Source: Reticulitermes speratus (taxonomy: Eukaryota > Arthropoda > Insecta > Blattodea > Rhinotermitidae). Taken from it: a DNA stretch of 64,000 nucleotides. The notes beneath the pieces were generated by a model. It did not search any database. It saw nothing but the letters and a program-made list of their open reading frames with translations, and was not told the origin of the DNA. Every line of letters begins with the position of its first letter. Within the stretch, counting starts at the first letter, position 1. Shown here piece by piece: positions 48,030 through 61,288 of this stretch. The stretch is from positions 5,775,249 through 5,839,248 of the forward strand of contig JAJKFL010000007.1 of NCBI GenBank assembly GCA_021186555.1. The letters are read 5' to 3'. A program made the position numbers and the translations under genes.

Positions 48030-48639
48030 TTTTATTAAAATGTTTTAAAGAACCTTATAGTGTTTTTTAAATGAAAGGTGCATTTAGTTGGTGATCTAAC
48101 AATAGGCCTTTTTCATGTTCGTCTGTAGTTCTGAGGACCTGAAGAGCTACACGAATTTAAGAATTTTCTGTATGAAATTGGGTGGCAAGGTTTGTAACAT
48201 GGTAGTTGTTGAGAGCCTGTCGTCTCAGCGCAGGGAAGCAACCGAACTGTGTAGACTACTGAAGGAAGAAGCGACGTCTTTCTGCAGAAACGTTCGCTTC
48301 AAGCAAGCGGTCTGCCCACGCGTCGTGTATGGCACCGAATTAAGCAATTACATCATAGGTTTAGATCTGAAGATAAGGTTCTACCCCAAAGAATTCACAA
48401 CCAGGGTCAAATCAACAGCAGTGACGTCAACATGGCATGACCTCCCCGCAGCTGAGGCTTGTGTCTTCGCTTTACGCTTACAATGTGCGGCATCATGTCA
48501 GTTTTGTCTTATCTGAGTGTTGTGCCTGCACAGTAGCCGTGACACTGTTGGCAATTCTGCTGCACAGGCATTTCTGAGTAGAGGGTACTGTGATGAAATG
48601 TTGACATAGATGATAGAGGGTAATAGAGGCATGGTGAAA

Positions 48640-48935
48640 AGTACGAATTGAAGATGTTCATAATTTGTACTCTCCACTGATCGTTAAGGTGACCAAGCCA
48701 AGGATAGTCAGATGGGCAGGCCGTACAGAACGAATGGGGATTATGGTAAATGTATACAAAATTTATAAGGAAAATTAGAATGAAGGACTATTCGGCAGAC
48801 CTAGTCACAGATGGAAAGACAAAATTTATCGATGTTATAGATGTAGGATGTGAAGGTGCGAATGGATTCAGGTGGCTCATGGTAGAGTTTGTTATGAACA
48901 CAGCAATTAGTGTGGATTAAGTCAAGGTTTTCTTT
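48640..48935 (+). mobile_element. LINE 3'-end fragment
   Basis: Plus strand reads RMVRWAGRTERMGIMV-like text and then FGRPSHRWKDKI, the usual LGRPRRRWEDN region of insect non-LTR elements, followed by a LVNTVM-like remnant. Stops interrupt it. Confidence 0.6.
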
Positions 48936-49845
48936 GGTTTTTTGTGGGGCAATGGGTAGACAGAATGGAGCACATTTGTTTTGTTATTTCCGCGTAGGAT
49001 GATGGACAGGCCTTTGTCGCCGGCGATGCGCGCAGAAAAACACGGAAGCCTTCGTCTCAAGTGTCTGTTATGTGTGATTTAAATCGAATGGCTGAAATAT
49101 TTGTCATAAAATTTCCAACATCAGATTTCTTGAAGGTCCGATTAGCCCAGGCATGCTAAACACACTAATGCGTGCAGGCTTAGTGAGGTAAGAGATTTGA
49201 AATAGAGCCTCAAATATTAGAAATAAATTAGGTAAAATAGTATAAAAATACAGTACCGTATGTCTTGGGATCCGGATATACATCGAGATTATCCAGTCTG
49301 TGTTGTGGGCCGGGGGACCACCAGTTTAACATGTCTGGTTTAGCTGTTATCTAGTTGTTACATGCGTAAAGACGGACGGACCCAGCGTTTTAATAGGCTC
49401 TTCGCAGAGACGCTAATGCGCTTAAAACATTTTATGAAGAGTACGGATTGTTTTACTACTGACAGAGTCGTTAAATAAAGAATAAACATATAAAAATATG
49501 GTTTGCAAAAAAGTAGGACTACAGATCCTATAGCTCCTGATTAGGCAGTTTTATTTATCCTCGCATTACTTCATCTCTCCACAGCGTGCGTTCGTTTTAT
49601 GTGCTTTATACAAAGACCGCATGAAACCTTGGCATGATCCACGAATAGCTGAGCGTCACGCTGAATTTAATGTTCCAGACCCAAGAGGAATGGCAGACTG
49701 TCTTGAATGTCTCGCTGAGCGCTGCAGAATGGATGCAAGCACGAGGTATTTGCAGAATCGGGGGAGATGTTGCACGTTAGCGCAACATCAACCGTCGTAC
49801 TTTCAATATAAGCTACGTAAATTAACGTTTATACTTATTATACAG

Positions 49846-50256
49846 GCCGATACTAGTGGCCGTGCGGTCTAAGGCGTGGGTCTTCGGCCGCTCGCTTACT
49901 AGGATCGTGGGTTCGAATCCCACCGGGGGCATGGATGTTTGTGTTGTGTTTGTTCTATAAGGACGGTAGCATGGAACGTAAAAGTGACATGAAGGACGAA
50001 AGGATTTAAACAGTACAAAAAAATGGATCAAAGGGGAAAAACCCCGGACAGACAAAAAAAAACCCCGCCTAGGGCATGGATGTCTGTCTCTTGTGAGTGT
50101 TGTGTGTTGTCAGGTAGAGGTCCCTGCGACGAGCCGATCACTCGTCCAGAGGAGTCCTACCGAGTGTGGTGTGTCTGAGTGTGATCGTGAAGCCTCGACG
50201 AAACGAGGAGGCCCAGGCCCATATAGGGCTGTCGAGCCATAGAAGAAGAGGAAGAT
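49846..50256 (+). mobile_element. SINE family A, composite copy with 11-bp duplication
   Basis: Head, module 1 (GGACGGTAGCATGGAACGTA), A-rich stretch, a second partial head end (CATGGATGTCTGTCTCTTGT) and module 2. TTATTATACAG flanks it at 49835-49845 and 50257-50267. Confidence 0.9.
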
Positions 50257-53200
50257 TTATTATACAGCGAAACGTATAGCATTCGAAATTGGCCAGTTTA
50301 GTGAAAAAAAATATATATATTGATTTGAAGCTTGGGTTTTTGGAAGAAAGGGCCAGATGTCCATGACTAGATTTTTTACCTTAATTTTGAGATTTATCAC
50401 TACGATCGTTTCCATTAACGTAATAATTATTGTGAAAACGTCTGACAGAAAATCTGTTAATTTCTATGTGCCGTCTCACGATGAAATGATGAAATTAAGA
50501 AAGGGCCACGTAGAATCCTGAGCGAACTTTGTCATGCCGTACAACGTCTGCTGAGCAGAAAATCTAAAATAAAGAAGCGCGCATGCGAACATATTAAGAA
50601 TTCATGCTATCAGTAAACGTGGAGTTCTCCGTGTCTGGAGTTTGTTTTATACGACGTAAATATTATTGATTTTAATGTTCTGATTAAAGATCCTAATTTA
50701 TTTTGAATTACGTATTTCAGTTTTGATGGCAAAGCTGTAAATTTTGGGGAAATTCATTCTAATTAATCAGTCCTTATATAAGACGAGTCACACTTGTTCC
50801 AAAGCTCCCTTTGTCTTATTATAATAACCAGTGAATTAACATTTCATTGAAATTATAGTCTTCAATGTTCAATTCTACACTGTTGCTTCAACAGAAAATT
50901 TATGTTCTGGTTAGGCATTTTTTGTTTGTTATTCTCTTAAAATTTATGGTGACTCATTAAGGAAATTTGTGGTTACAATGTCAGTTTAGGAACATGTGTC
51001 GCGACGTTTATTTAAGGTACAAGATTGAATTAGTGAGAATGAGGTATAAAATACGTTTTAAAATGAAAAAATGAATGTTCTTATGATCAGAATAAACACT
51101 GGTGACACGGAAGTCTCTTAAAAACGCTTTTATTCCATTATCTACAATATAGGAATATAAAAATTTAGAAACAGTTTACTCCGTAAATATAATACGTAAC
51201 AACGTACAGTTTCTATACTACACAAGCCCAGTGTACTGGAATATTATTATTTAGCTCTTCTTATCCAGCATAATCTAAAATATATTTTAGTATTATATTC
51301 AGTAAACTACTGTGGGAATGATACATTGACAGTTTACAAATTATATTACAACTGAAGTCATAGCAATGCAAAATTCAGGGATGTAGCAACACATACATTT
51401 GTGAAATCGCCCATATTTACTAAATATTTACAAGCCAATCAATACCTTCACATTCTGTACTTTATAAAAAAAAAAGATCTGCTTTACTAACGATATAGAA
51501 CAGTTCTACTTGAAGCTGTGAATATAACTTGAACAAATTAGTGCCATAGTTACGTGATTACTGATTAATATCAATGAGTTTCGTTACGAAATCGAAACGG
51601 GTTTCTTTTTCGGTTTTTTATTGCGACTCGCCGTGAGCGTCTACCACTCATCATACCGTACTGTAAGTTGGGTTGCCTGATGTGAAGGGTTAGCAGACGA
51701 TCGGGCTGCTCACCCTCGCATTCTATTCCCACAATATCTGCTCATGGTAGAACTGTTCTTGTCATTAGCTCAGTGTGCTATTGCTGATGCATCCGAACAT
51801 TATACTTGTTACCTGTATATGAACAACTAATGTGTTACTCAGTTTTGTCTTTAATTACTGCAATGTTAGCTATTTTGCAAATTGTCCTTAAAATATGCAC
51901 CTAGAAGGAAGAATAATTCCGACTGCAGACATAATGAGAAATGTGGAATGTGGAGACACACAATATCATGGAAAGAAAATTTTCTCTTTCCGAAGATTTT
52001 TACTACTTAAGTCCGGAAAAAAGTTAATATTAATGTCAGTTGATTGTCATATACGCATACAAATTTCAACTACATAGCATGATATTTTTTGTCTGGGATG
52101 GGCATGAACAACAGAATGAACGTTGCCTTCTAAAACTTAGTACACATAGCAGTTTAGTAGAGTTGTGAGACACAGTAACTACATTTTCATAGTGTTATAA
52201 GAAGTATGGTGAAGCCATGACCTGGCAGAACACGAACGTACGACTAAAACACAACTTATAAAGTGAGTTAATAACAGCACTAGACATTTTTGAATGAGTT
52301 GTTTGAGCGAAGGTTAGAGGAAAGTATGAATGTATAGTCCTTTATAAAATGTACAGTGAGGCTAAGGTAAGGCTGAGTTATTTCAAGGACTGTTTTAAAA
52401 TGAAAGTCAGAGAAACTAATGTTGCACAGAGCTCTGATTCACTCTTCGTGCAACATCAGATATCTGATAATATTTTTAAAAAGGTGTCTGTGTAATTCAC
52501 TTATTTTAGCTTAGAGCTGATACTAAAAACAGAATCGTAATGCAGATTTAGAATATTTATGGTAAAGATAAAATAAGGTGAAACATTTTTAACAACGTGT
52601 CTTATTTACAATATGTGAAGTAAATGGGGAATATTATATATTTTTTATACATAACTAAATGCATTTCTTAATATGAAAAAAGTTTGTAAATGGCAAGAAA
52701 TAAGTTTGAATATTTCAAATTTAAGTTGCGTGTTTCCGTTTAATGAATTTCCATGTTACAGAAATATTCCACAGATATATTTCCTGAGTGTAATGGATGT
52801 CGTAATTGCTTTCGCTTGACTTTGAAACAGGCCATAATTTTGCGTTTCACGTGTTTAAAATTTAATGTATATCTCTGAGAAAACAAATTAGATGTGATGG
52901 AGTGAAAACTCAACTATTATTAAATAAAACATAAAAATATAATCAAAACTAAACATAATATATTTTGTGTTTCAAAGAGACACGAAGAGAACAAATAAAA
53001 ACGTGACTAGGATACATACAGTTGTGACAAGCACCAAAAATATTGGCTATGGAGAAAAATAAATAACACACTGATGGGTTAAAACAAACTAGTATGTTGT
53101 TAGAAAACAAAAGAAACATAAATGTATTCGTAAAAATCAACACAAAATCAAGACATTATACCAAACTAAAAGATTAAGTACAGGCAAATTTGTCCCTCGC

Positions 53201-53449
53201 TTTTGTCGAAAGGATCGAGAATGAAAGTGCCAGCTTCTGGTAGTGATGTTCACGTAACATAATACAGAGTTAAATCCTGAATGCTTTTCTGTGTATCGGA
53301 CGGAATAATCTCAAGTCTTTGCTAAAACAGATGTAAAGTATGGGTTTTAAAATCAACACAACGAAAGGGGCGGTCTTTGAATTTCTATATTCAGAGTACA
53401 AGTGACCTTGTGCATTTCCTTTATATTACAACGTGCTAAAGGCTATCTC

Positions 53450-53570
53450 TTTACAGGCCTGGACAGGCCCTGAGGGCTCCAGGAAGTTGAGGCTTCCAGA
53501 ATTTCTAGAGAACCGGCGCTTGAACATGGCAAGGTTGTCAGCCCTGCGCACTGGCCGCCAATGTTACTGC
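53450..53570 (-). mobile_element. SINE family B, 3' fragment
   Basis: Inverse of the family B end: CAGGCCTGGACAGGCCCTGA, CAGGAAGTTGAGGCTTCCAG, GGTTGTCAGCCCTGCGCACT. Confidence 0.7.
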
Positions 53571-53630
53571 ATGCACAATATTGAAAAAGATGCAATGACA
53601 ACTATTTGTTATTCTTATGTACTAGTGACC

Positions 53631-53915
53631 GTCGGTCGTGCCATAGCTCAGCCGGTTAGTCGCCGGCTTCCCACCGCGGAGGCCCGGTTTCGATCCTGGG
53701 TCAGTTCATGTGGGATTTGTGGTGGACAACGTGGCACTGGGACAGGTTTTTCCACGAGTACTTCGGTTTTCCCCTGTCAGTTTCATTCCACCGGTGCTCC
53801 ATTACAGGGAAAAACGAAAAAACTAATCATCTTTATCAAAGGGTTGCACAATAAGCCTTAAGGCTGCGGTGCGTCCGTAGCATCTGCTGCGGGGCCCTTC
53901 ACCACTCACACACAA
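53631..53915 (+). mobile_element. SINE family C with target-site duplication
   Basis: Head GTGCCATAGCTCAGCCGGTT, body GTGGGATTTGTGGTGGACAA to GCTGCGGGGCCCTTCACCAC. ACTAGTGA(C/A)C flanks it at 53621-53630 and 53916-53925. Confidence 0.85.
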
Positions 53916-55302
53916 ACTAGTGAACCTTGCGTGGTGATAAATGTTCTGCTCTTGGTAACATGTGTTTAATTTAAGCGATTTAGGGTTGGATATTGGCCAT
54001 TGTTTGAAGTAAATTTGTTATAGAACACGTTTAGGGAGTTGGGTGTAGTTCAGAATATTCTGACAGGAAGAAAACAAAGTATATGAGCATATTCTGCGGT
54101 CTTTCATCCGGGGATGGAATGATCTACGTATGTATAAATTATACCAACCGTCTATTTTTCAGAATTAACAAAGTTGTCTTTAATGTCGGACTTTCTTAAC
54201 GATTGTGTTTTTCTTCTAAGCCTGCCGCTTGGTACTGACTAGTTAACATATCAGTGTTAAACTCGAAGGACCTGCCTCTTATTTCGACAATATTAACTTT
54301 GAAACACGTCCCTTGTTTTTCTTGTTATACTTGCATGAAAAGCCAGTGGCTATTTGACGGTATGACGTATCAACTGCGATTTCTGAAATATAAACTATTG
54401 TTCATAACAGCTTTGTATTGTGGCACAATATCTGTAATTTTTCCTTCAACACTTCAGCTACTTAAAATAATGAACATGACAGAGCAGCCGGCTGGTCAGC
54501 TTAATGAAACGGCTAAAGACATTTACTATCAATAATTTGTTTAAAGTTAAATTATATTAACCAACTTGTGATACCAATACTCAAATTTGATTTTTTATTT
54601 ACTTAAGTTTTTCGCAGTTTTATCATTTAGGTAAGGTGCCATCTTTTGAAATTTACTGAAATATATTTTCCATTGACTACGATATGCCCACTCTAGTTGT
54701 TTGTACTTGTAGCGCCTTCTTTATACATGCCGATGGAACTGAAAATAGTTCTGAGGCTATAACATCAGTCTGAACCAGCATTAGATTTAAGTGAATACAG
54801 TTTGGTTTTCTAAAGTGTAGCAGGACTTATCTTAATGTGTTTGTATTATATGAAGTATATTTTGTATTTCATCGTAAAAATTGAAAAGAGACCCAAACTT
54901 TTGAGCAGTCCAAGATTCTTCTTGGACTGCTTGAATATGGGACCGATAGGCTGTCCCGAAACGTCGGTAACTGACTACCAAACAGCACTACGTAACATCC
55001 CAGAAGAGCGAAGGCCTCATTGACACCGCTGCGGAACCCTGAAATCTCGCATAGTACACTCAGTTCCATGAGTCTGTCCAAACTATATGTAATGTATATG
55101 CCGTATTACCGTGGCCTATTTTATGACCTGTCTACCAGAAACTTGGCACCAAAACAACTGCGTCCATTTCGACACGATGGGACTGAAATGCCGATATTAC
55201 GACTAGGTTTATACTCGTCCATGTGTAATAAATTAATGTATTAGTATTAGTTGTGTGTGCAACTCTGGCCCTCGAAACACTTAGGCACTCGTGCACTGCT
55301 TC

Positions 55303-55327
55303 CTCCCCCCCCCCCCCCCCCCCCCCC
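55303..55327. repeat. Poly-C tract
   Basis: About 25 cytosines in a row; length is likely unreliable in the assembly. Confidence 0.8.
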
Positions 55328-55605
55328 GCAACCCTAACCTCGCGCCACGTTCTTATGGTCGACTATATTTAAAAGCCCAGGATTTGCACACACATGTGCA
55401 CACCCTTCCACATAAGTGGATCCCCCATTCTCTATTATTAGGTTGCTGCGGAGGATTTAATGTGGGGTGTGTTCGTATGTTCCGTGGCTCGCACGAGAAA
55501 CTGTGCAGAAGTTTCTGAACTGGGATGTTTCTTTACTTACTGCACCCTTTATATTAGAGAAACTTATTTGATGAAAGGTCTGACAGTCCTTCATTTTGTT
55601 ACTAC

Positions 55606-55797
55606 ATAGGGTCGAACTCGGTTATAACGTCATGAAAGCGACTGAATATATTTTGTCCTTATAAACGAGTGTTGTTATAACCGAGGAGTATAATGATATG
55701 GTTAACAGTGAGGAATTAATTGGTACCACAGAATGTCTTACGCTATAGGCGAGGTGTCGCATAAACCGATGTTGTTTTAACGGGTTCGACTGTATTT
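55606..55797. mobile_element. Tigger-like MITE, copy 1
   Basis: Begins GGTCGAACTCGGTTATAACG and ends with the inverse-type GGGTTCGACTGTAT. About 190 bp, the same order and orientation as 58288-58481, with many point differences. Confidence 0.7.
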
Positions 55798-58287
55798 CAG
55801 CATGTTACTGCCATCTTATGGCTTTGAGTAATGGTTTCAGGTAAGCAATGTTTAAATTCTCCAATTACAACTTCTACGCTGCCATCATATTTACCTCCTT
55901 AATCTCAAAAACGGAAAAACATTTTTCCTTTTAGAAATACATTAGTCAAATCGCCCTATATTTTGAAGTTACATAAACTAGATAGTTGAAAAACATATTT
56001 GAAAGATTAAGGAATGAAACAATTAATTATCCTTTTGGTATTGACACCGTGATGTGTGTTTGCATGTAACTTTGTTAACTCGCGACAAACAAACTTTTTG
56101 TTTATCTGCCTATCGTATTTTCAATAGACAGGCTATTTTATATCCCTGGACAATTCTGATTGCCCCCCTACGTCGATCTCTCGTATCGCATCGCTTCTAC
56201 TGCTCACTCACGTGTACCCACGTGCACCCACATACCGATCCGCTCTCAGTGCAAAATATTTCGGCTTGTGGACGTAACGAAAGCAACATTTAGGTTTTGG
56301 ACAATTCCGAAGTCCTTTACAAGGAAGAGTAGAAGGCATTTTATCATCTGGAACTCATGAGTAAAAGATTCATTAGTCCGATTTTCTTATTCAATAGATC
56401 CCGATTTCGTTTTTATTTTAGACAACTTATCCTTCTGAGGTTTCTCATAGCTCTGTTTAGTCCCTCCAATCAAAGGAAGATATATTACTTGAGATAGGAC
56501 TCGGCCACTTCATTTCACATTATTTATAATTCCTCCTTCACAAGTCAACAGTTTTCCAACATATTGACGCAAACCGATTAAAAAATATTTAATGTACTTT
56601 TAAGGATCAAAGGGAAGCGTTTCGTTTAGCGACGTCGAATAATAATCAAACTGGTAGTGCATGGGACAGAGAAGAAAATGAAGGCAGTAAAGTGTAGAAT
56701 ATTATATACATGTTTTAAAGTGGGAAATTATCCGTAAGAATTTTTAATTCTCACGCTTTAAGTTCCGCAAGGTTTTTGTCCTTCTAGTGTCATATTATGG
56801 TTTGAGTAGTATTTATAGACAAATTAGAGAAATGTATTCCGAGCAGACTGCGCGGTATCCTGATACGAAACTCAACACACTTCAACATTCTTTACACTCC
56901 TACTGAATAAGATATTTAAATATATATATATATATTGTCCCTTCGACATTAATAACTGTTTAACTACATTAATATATCATGATTTATAGTCTTTGAAAAT
57001 GAAATGACTAATCGTATCTTAGAATAAATTTCCCTTTTACAAAGTTTTTGTCTTAGTCCTTCCCTCTTTGATCTCCGCGGGGCCAGAGTAACACACCGGA
57101 GCACGAACTTACAATACGACGAACAAATCTGTGTAAAGCAGCTGTTTCATTGGCTCTGAATCTGTATCATTTACTTCGGTGGGCAAGGGAGATTTTAACG
57201 TCAAACCCTTTATCTATCCCAGTACAGATATTTATGATCTACTTATTTATCATTATAGATCAGAATGTTGCACTCGATAACGAAACGACCGTGTAAGCAA
57301 GCATAATGGAAAACGGTATGAAATGATTTAAGTGTTCTTTATATTACGGCCTTCTGGTTTACGACACCCTGCAGTTCCGTAAGCACACACAGGCCTTTAG
57401 GAGGAACTTACTACCTTCATCTTCAGGCTAGAAGGGTGGAGGTAACAGGTTCCTCACACGTTGGTAACCACGTGAGAGCCTGGTCGATGTCGTAATCCAA
57501 AATATCTCTATCTAAATTTTCACCTCCGTGAGAAATTCCAATCTTATCAAACCGTTAGGTTTTGAGGAACAATTAGACAACGAGCTGCTCATACTTATCC
57601 TGCACTTCTGACTATTGTATTCAGTCATCTATATGTACGACGGATTTGTTAAAACATGATTATTAATATATACAATATATTAAATAAAAATACACATAAA
57701 TTCAATTAAATTGTAGGCAAAACTGAAAATCTCACAGGACATAAGCATGAATATTAGCTGCCTAGAGAATGATTTGGCTTTGATATTCACTCTAGCACCT
57801 AGTTCGATAAATGACACAACATTTATCCTATCATTCAAAACGCAATAAAGGCACATCGGTGCGCCCAGATTTCAGAATGATTGTATGACTAAAAGTTTAT
57901 ATTGTGGACGTATGAAGAAAAAAAGTGTCTACTGAAAAACATTGAGAAATATCAGCACAATCTCATATAAAAATATTAGCTCTCTTTTACACCATTCTCT
58001 CGTAACGTTTCTCAGAAAGAAATAAAAACACTCACTTTTCTGGTCCCGTCATCAGGAAATAATTTTTGCATTTAGGACATACTGACAAATCTATTCTAAC
58101 TGAAGGGATTAATCTAACTCTTCTGCGCCTAACTATTGTCTCGTCTACAGAAATCCTCTAGAATAATGTTGCATCTTCCGTAGACATTGAGGAATTCTTC
58201 TATAGGAGACCTGTCAACCACTGAGAATATTTAGTTCTGCCTTATGAAGAAATTTCAAGACGCGGATCTTGTATTATAAAATTTATA

Positions 58288-58481
58288 CATATACATTGGA
58301 ACTCGGTTATAACGTCATGAAAGGGACTGAATGTTTTGTGTCGTTATAAACGAGTGTTGTTATAACCGAGGAGTGTAATGTTATGGTTAACATTGAGGAA
58401 TTAATTCATACCACAAAATATCTGACGCTATAGACGAGGTGACGCATAAACCGATGTCGTTATAACCGGGTTCGACTGTAT
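58288..58481. mobile_element. Tigger-like MITE, copy 2
   Basis: GGAACTCGGTTATAACGTCA at the left and TTATAACCGGGTTCGACTGT at the right form the terminal inverted repeat. Shares GAGTGTTGTTATAACCGAGG with copy 1. The two copies are parallel, 2.7 kb apart. Confidence 0.7.
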
Positions 58482-58645
58482 ATGTGTATTGACATCGTAA
58501 GGCATTTCTTTCTTAAAATTTTAAAGCTGATGAGTGCCAATTCTATCGGCCAAATTTTGTCAATTTTCACTTTCTTCATTTCTGTGCCTCCTTCGTTTGA
58601 TACACTTAAGTTCTTAAACGTCTACACTGAGTTGTACTTAGTTTA

Positions 58646-58690
58646 CCTACATGTTTCGGCAAGCATTAGTGCCTTATTCAGGTGATGCAC
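58646..58690 (-). ncRNA. Decayed hammerhead-like motif
   Basis: Minus strand reads CTGAATA, A, GGC...GCC, GAA, ACATGT, A. The invariant G8 is lost. No partner arm seen. Confidence 0.4.
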
Positions 58691-59513
58691 ACATTCCGTA
58701 TTAAATCACAAGCTAATTTCTTCAATATGGCGTCTCATCTCGCCTCCATTCATCATAGTTACAATTTTTCTCTTCACCACAACAGAATTTGTTGCAGGCT
58801 TACGCGGTATTAAATTACTTACCTGGTAACTGTAACCTTCTAAAACTTTAATAGTGATATAAATATTTCACCATATTACAAACACATGCGTGTTGAATCT
58901 TAGCGCGTAGATACTAAAACATCAGTACTTGCAAAGCATGTTATTAAGGCAGTGAATACAGTTTGCTAGGAAAAGACACCATTGAAAATGGACGGTACGG
59001 TAATAATGAAGTTGTCATTTTTTTTTTGCCCGATAACTTTTAACTTTACATAACATAGTGACCTGCTTACAAGCTACGTAGAAGAGTTTTAGAAGATTTC
59101 AGATATGGAATAATTAAGTTATAGGGTTTACATACAGCATATGAAATGATTTGTAATTAGTTACAAGAGATTCGTTCATGATGAGGAGAAAAATTTTAAC
59201 TCTTGGCACTATAGTTTATAAACTTGTTATGCATATTGTAAAAATGTCTGCCGAATGATGTAGTTAATAGCATGACAGAGCGTACCTCAGTGACCGTAAA
59301 CAAATGGTTGACATTTTGTCGACTTACGTGGTATTAGCCTAAATTTAAACATACATTGTGTTTTACAGTTCTGCCTTAAATAGGCCACTGTATGTGTAAA
59401 GCAATCAATGTTCTTTACATGTAAAGGGAATTCTTAAATTGGAGTTTCCTGTTCTCTTTCTTCTTGAAGCGTGGTTTCCGGAGACAGACGAGCGGTGGCC
59501 CTCGACTCCTCGA

Positions 59514-59782
59514 TCAGACGGTAATGGCGATGCCAAGACCCAGCATTCTTCCCGGGAGAGGCACGGATATTGTAGGCGATGGCGGCAGTTTGGACGAGAC
59601 ACTGTGAAGCCTCATACAGGAGGACTCCTCGTGTTTGTACAGGTAAGATTTCAAAGCGAATGCCTTTCCACATCGGCCACACACATGGGGCTTGGTATGA
59701 GAATGTGTCTGCACGTGTGCGCGCAGGTTCGACTTATCGGCGAAAGCTTTTGTGCAAATGGAGCACTTGAATGGCTTCTCCC
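59514..59782 (-). CDS. scrt: scratch, terminal exon: zinc fingers 4 and 5
   Basis: This is the last exon of a Scratch-family (Snail superfamily) C2H2 zinc-finger repressor. After acceptor TATGTTCCAG (start 59782) two bases complete a split glycine codon, then EKPFKCSICTKAFADKSNL-RAHVQTH (finger 4) and VCGRCGKAFALKSYLYKHEE-SSC (finger 5, with the family's atypical CCHC-like ending). A short tail, SKLPPSPTISVPLP to GIAITV, ends at TGA 59514-59516. The ADKSNLRAH and ALKSYLYKHEESSCM blocks are diagnostic for Scratch rather than Snail. Scratch binds E-box DNA and promotes neuronal fate in animals. The upstream exon is at 63683-63934. Confidence 0.93.
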
Positions 59783-60139
59783 CTGGAACATACAGAAATA
59801 ATTTGTGGCTACACTGCTGCATGATTCTGATCATGGTATACCGGATTTTAAATCACGTACTGTATGGACTTTTTCCACCGCCATCTTTTAGCGTATATGG
59901 ACAATACGTTAGAGAATAAGGATCCTTCCCTGTTCTAATTTTTAGCCTGAGGATTGGACAGATCCTGTCTCCGGAATATAGTGTTTATATTATTAACACG
60001 GGACGGCCCACAGCGTACATAAAGTAAATTATTCCAAATGTAGTTTGTGAGTCTTTTTTATTGTTATCAACATCATCACTGTCATCGTCATCAGCATCAT
60101 TACTGGCCGTTCATAAAGTGATTCGTCTACAAGTACAAG

Positions 60140-60436
60140 CAATCCCATTACAAGCCTGCACAGACCCTTAAGGTTCCAGGAGGTTGAGGCTCCCAGATTT
60201 CTAGACAATCGGTACATGAAGGTGGTAAGGTTGTCAGCCCTACGAACCGGCCGCCTTTACCCCTCAGGAAATATTGCTGGTACTCATTTCTGTTAGAGAC
60301 TGAGTCGACCCCAGGGACATAGTGCGACCGAAATTATTATGTCAATGAAAAAATTCCAATGACACCATCGAGAATCGAACCCGCTACGTTCCTGCTTGTA
60401 GCGCAGTGCCTCAACCAACTGCGCCACCGCGTGCCC
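60140..60436 (-). mobile_element. SINE family B, near full length
   Basis: Inverse of the 27794-28085 copy, from AATCCCATTACAAGCCTGCA to the head end CTGCGCCACCGCGTGCCC. The B box (GAATCGAACCC on this strand) is intact. Confidence 0.85.
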
Positions 60437-61288
60437 CTTCGTCTACAAATAAACTCACAAAATCATCTACAATAATGTGGTCATTATTCTTTAAAGCCGG
60501 TATGCACAAATCCCGGAAGCCAGAACACCGTGGCGACTGAATTTAGTACTGTGGCGCCTAATATTTGTGGATCTTCAGTATAGCAACGTCCTTTGTGTCA
60601 TCATTCTGGAGCCTAGAATTTTGAGTTGGCTTGTAGTTTTTATAAGGTTTGTGCACCCCTGTTTTAAAGATTGGTGTTATAGGAGTATTGATTTGGGCCT
60701 TGTCTACTCTCTGAGGTATATCTGATGCACACAGGTTTTCGGAATCTGGCTATGCTCCGTCGTCAAGTAAAATAAATGCTATAAATGTTATTGCGTTTGA
60801 ATAATTAGATCGATATATTCTCTTTTCGTACACAGAAATGAGCTCGAAATTTTTATCAAACGGGGTATGTTTTAGATATAATAACTATACTATACCTGAA
60901 GACGGAAGCAGAGCCGGCTTTCGAAATGTTTCCTATGTCAAATACGCCTCAGACAAAAGACGATGTCACAACATAAAACTTATTTTAGAGTCTTACGTTT
61001 CATCACCACAAAGCAGAACAAAATTATAATATAAATATATCTAACGAATTCTTCAAAACCGTGGCAAATTTTAGATATTTAGAGGAGACAACAACAATTA
61101 AATTACATTCACAAATAAAATAAGAGCAGAGTAGATAAGCGAATTGCTTTTTACCTTTCAGATAAACATATTTTTCTTCATTTCTGCTTCATAAATTAAC
61201 AAATATCAAAACTTTAAAAACTCTAATTTTCCTTTTTTTAATATAAACCAAAAAATGCACTCAAATTGTCACAGAGTCACAATAACAT

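Larger units (their letters stand above)
47688..48117. mobile_element. Fold-back element 4: near-perfect 174-bp palindrome with hammerhead-like motifs
   Basis: Arms 47735-47908 and 47931-48104 are inverse copies with only about two mismatches around a 22-base loop. Direct repeats GCCTTTTTCAT (47688-47698, 48107-48117) flank it. CACCGTGCATCTTT lies between the left repeat and the left arm. Each arm has the CACCAAC-AATGCACC block and one hammerhead-like motif. The few mismatches mean it inserted or was copied recently. Confidence 0.82.
45553..59513. other. Region upstream of the BRICHOS gene and downstream of scratch
   Basis: No protein gene was recognised. Up to 50.3 kb it is dense in SINEs, LINE fragments and fold-back elements. 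From 50.3 to 59.5 kb it is AT-rich with few recognisable repeats (SINE B and C at 53.4-53.9 kb, two MITEs, one decayed hammerhead-like motif); part could be scratch 3' UTR. A plus-strand frame at 48115-48516 (133 codons) resembles nothing I know and overlaps the end of a fold-back element. Confidence 0.5.

Noticed and set aside
48115..48516. 133-codon plus-strand frame
   Set aside because: It begins in the direct repeat of a fold-back element and shows no known domain. LINE-like text follows it, but I could not tie the frame to a reverse transcriptase.
54930..54970. CCCGAAACGTCGG resembling the motif's 3' half
   Set aside because: No CTGANGA core upstream at the right distance.
60890..60930. 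Another hammerhead-like motif (CTGAAGA, stem, GAAATG)
   Set aside because: A stem II can form, but the helix III sequence ATGTTT is not palindromic and stem I is missing; too weak to list.
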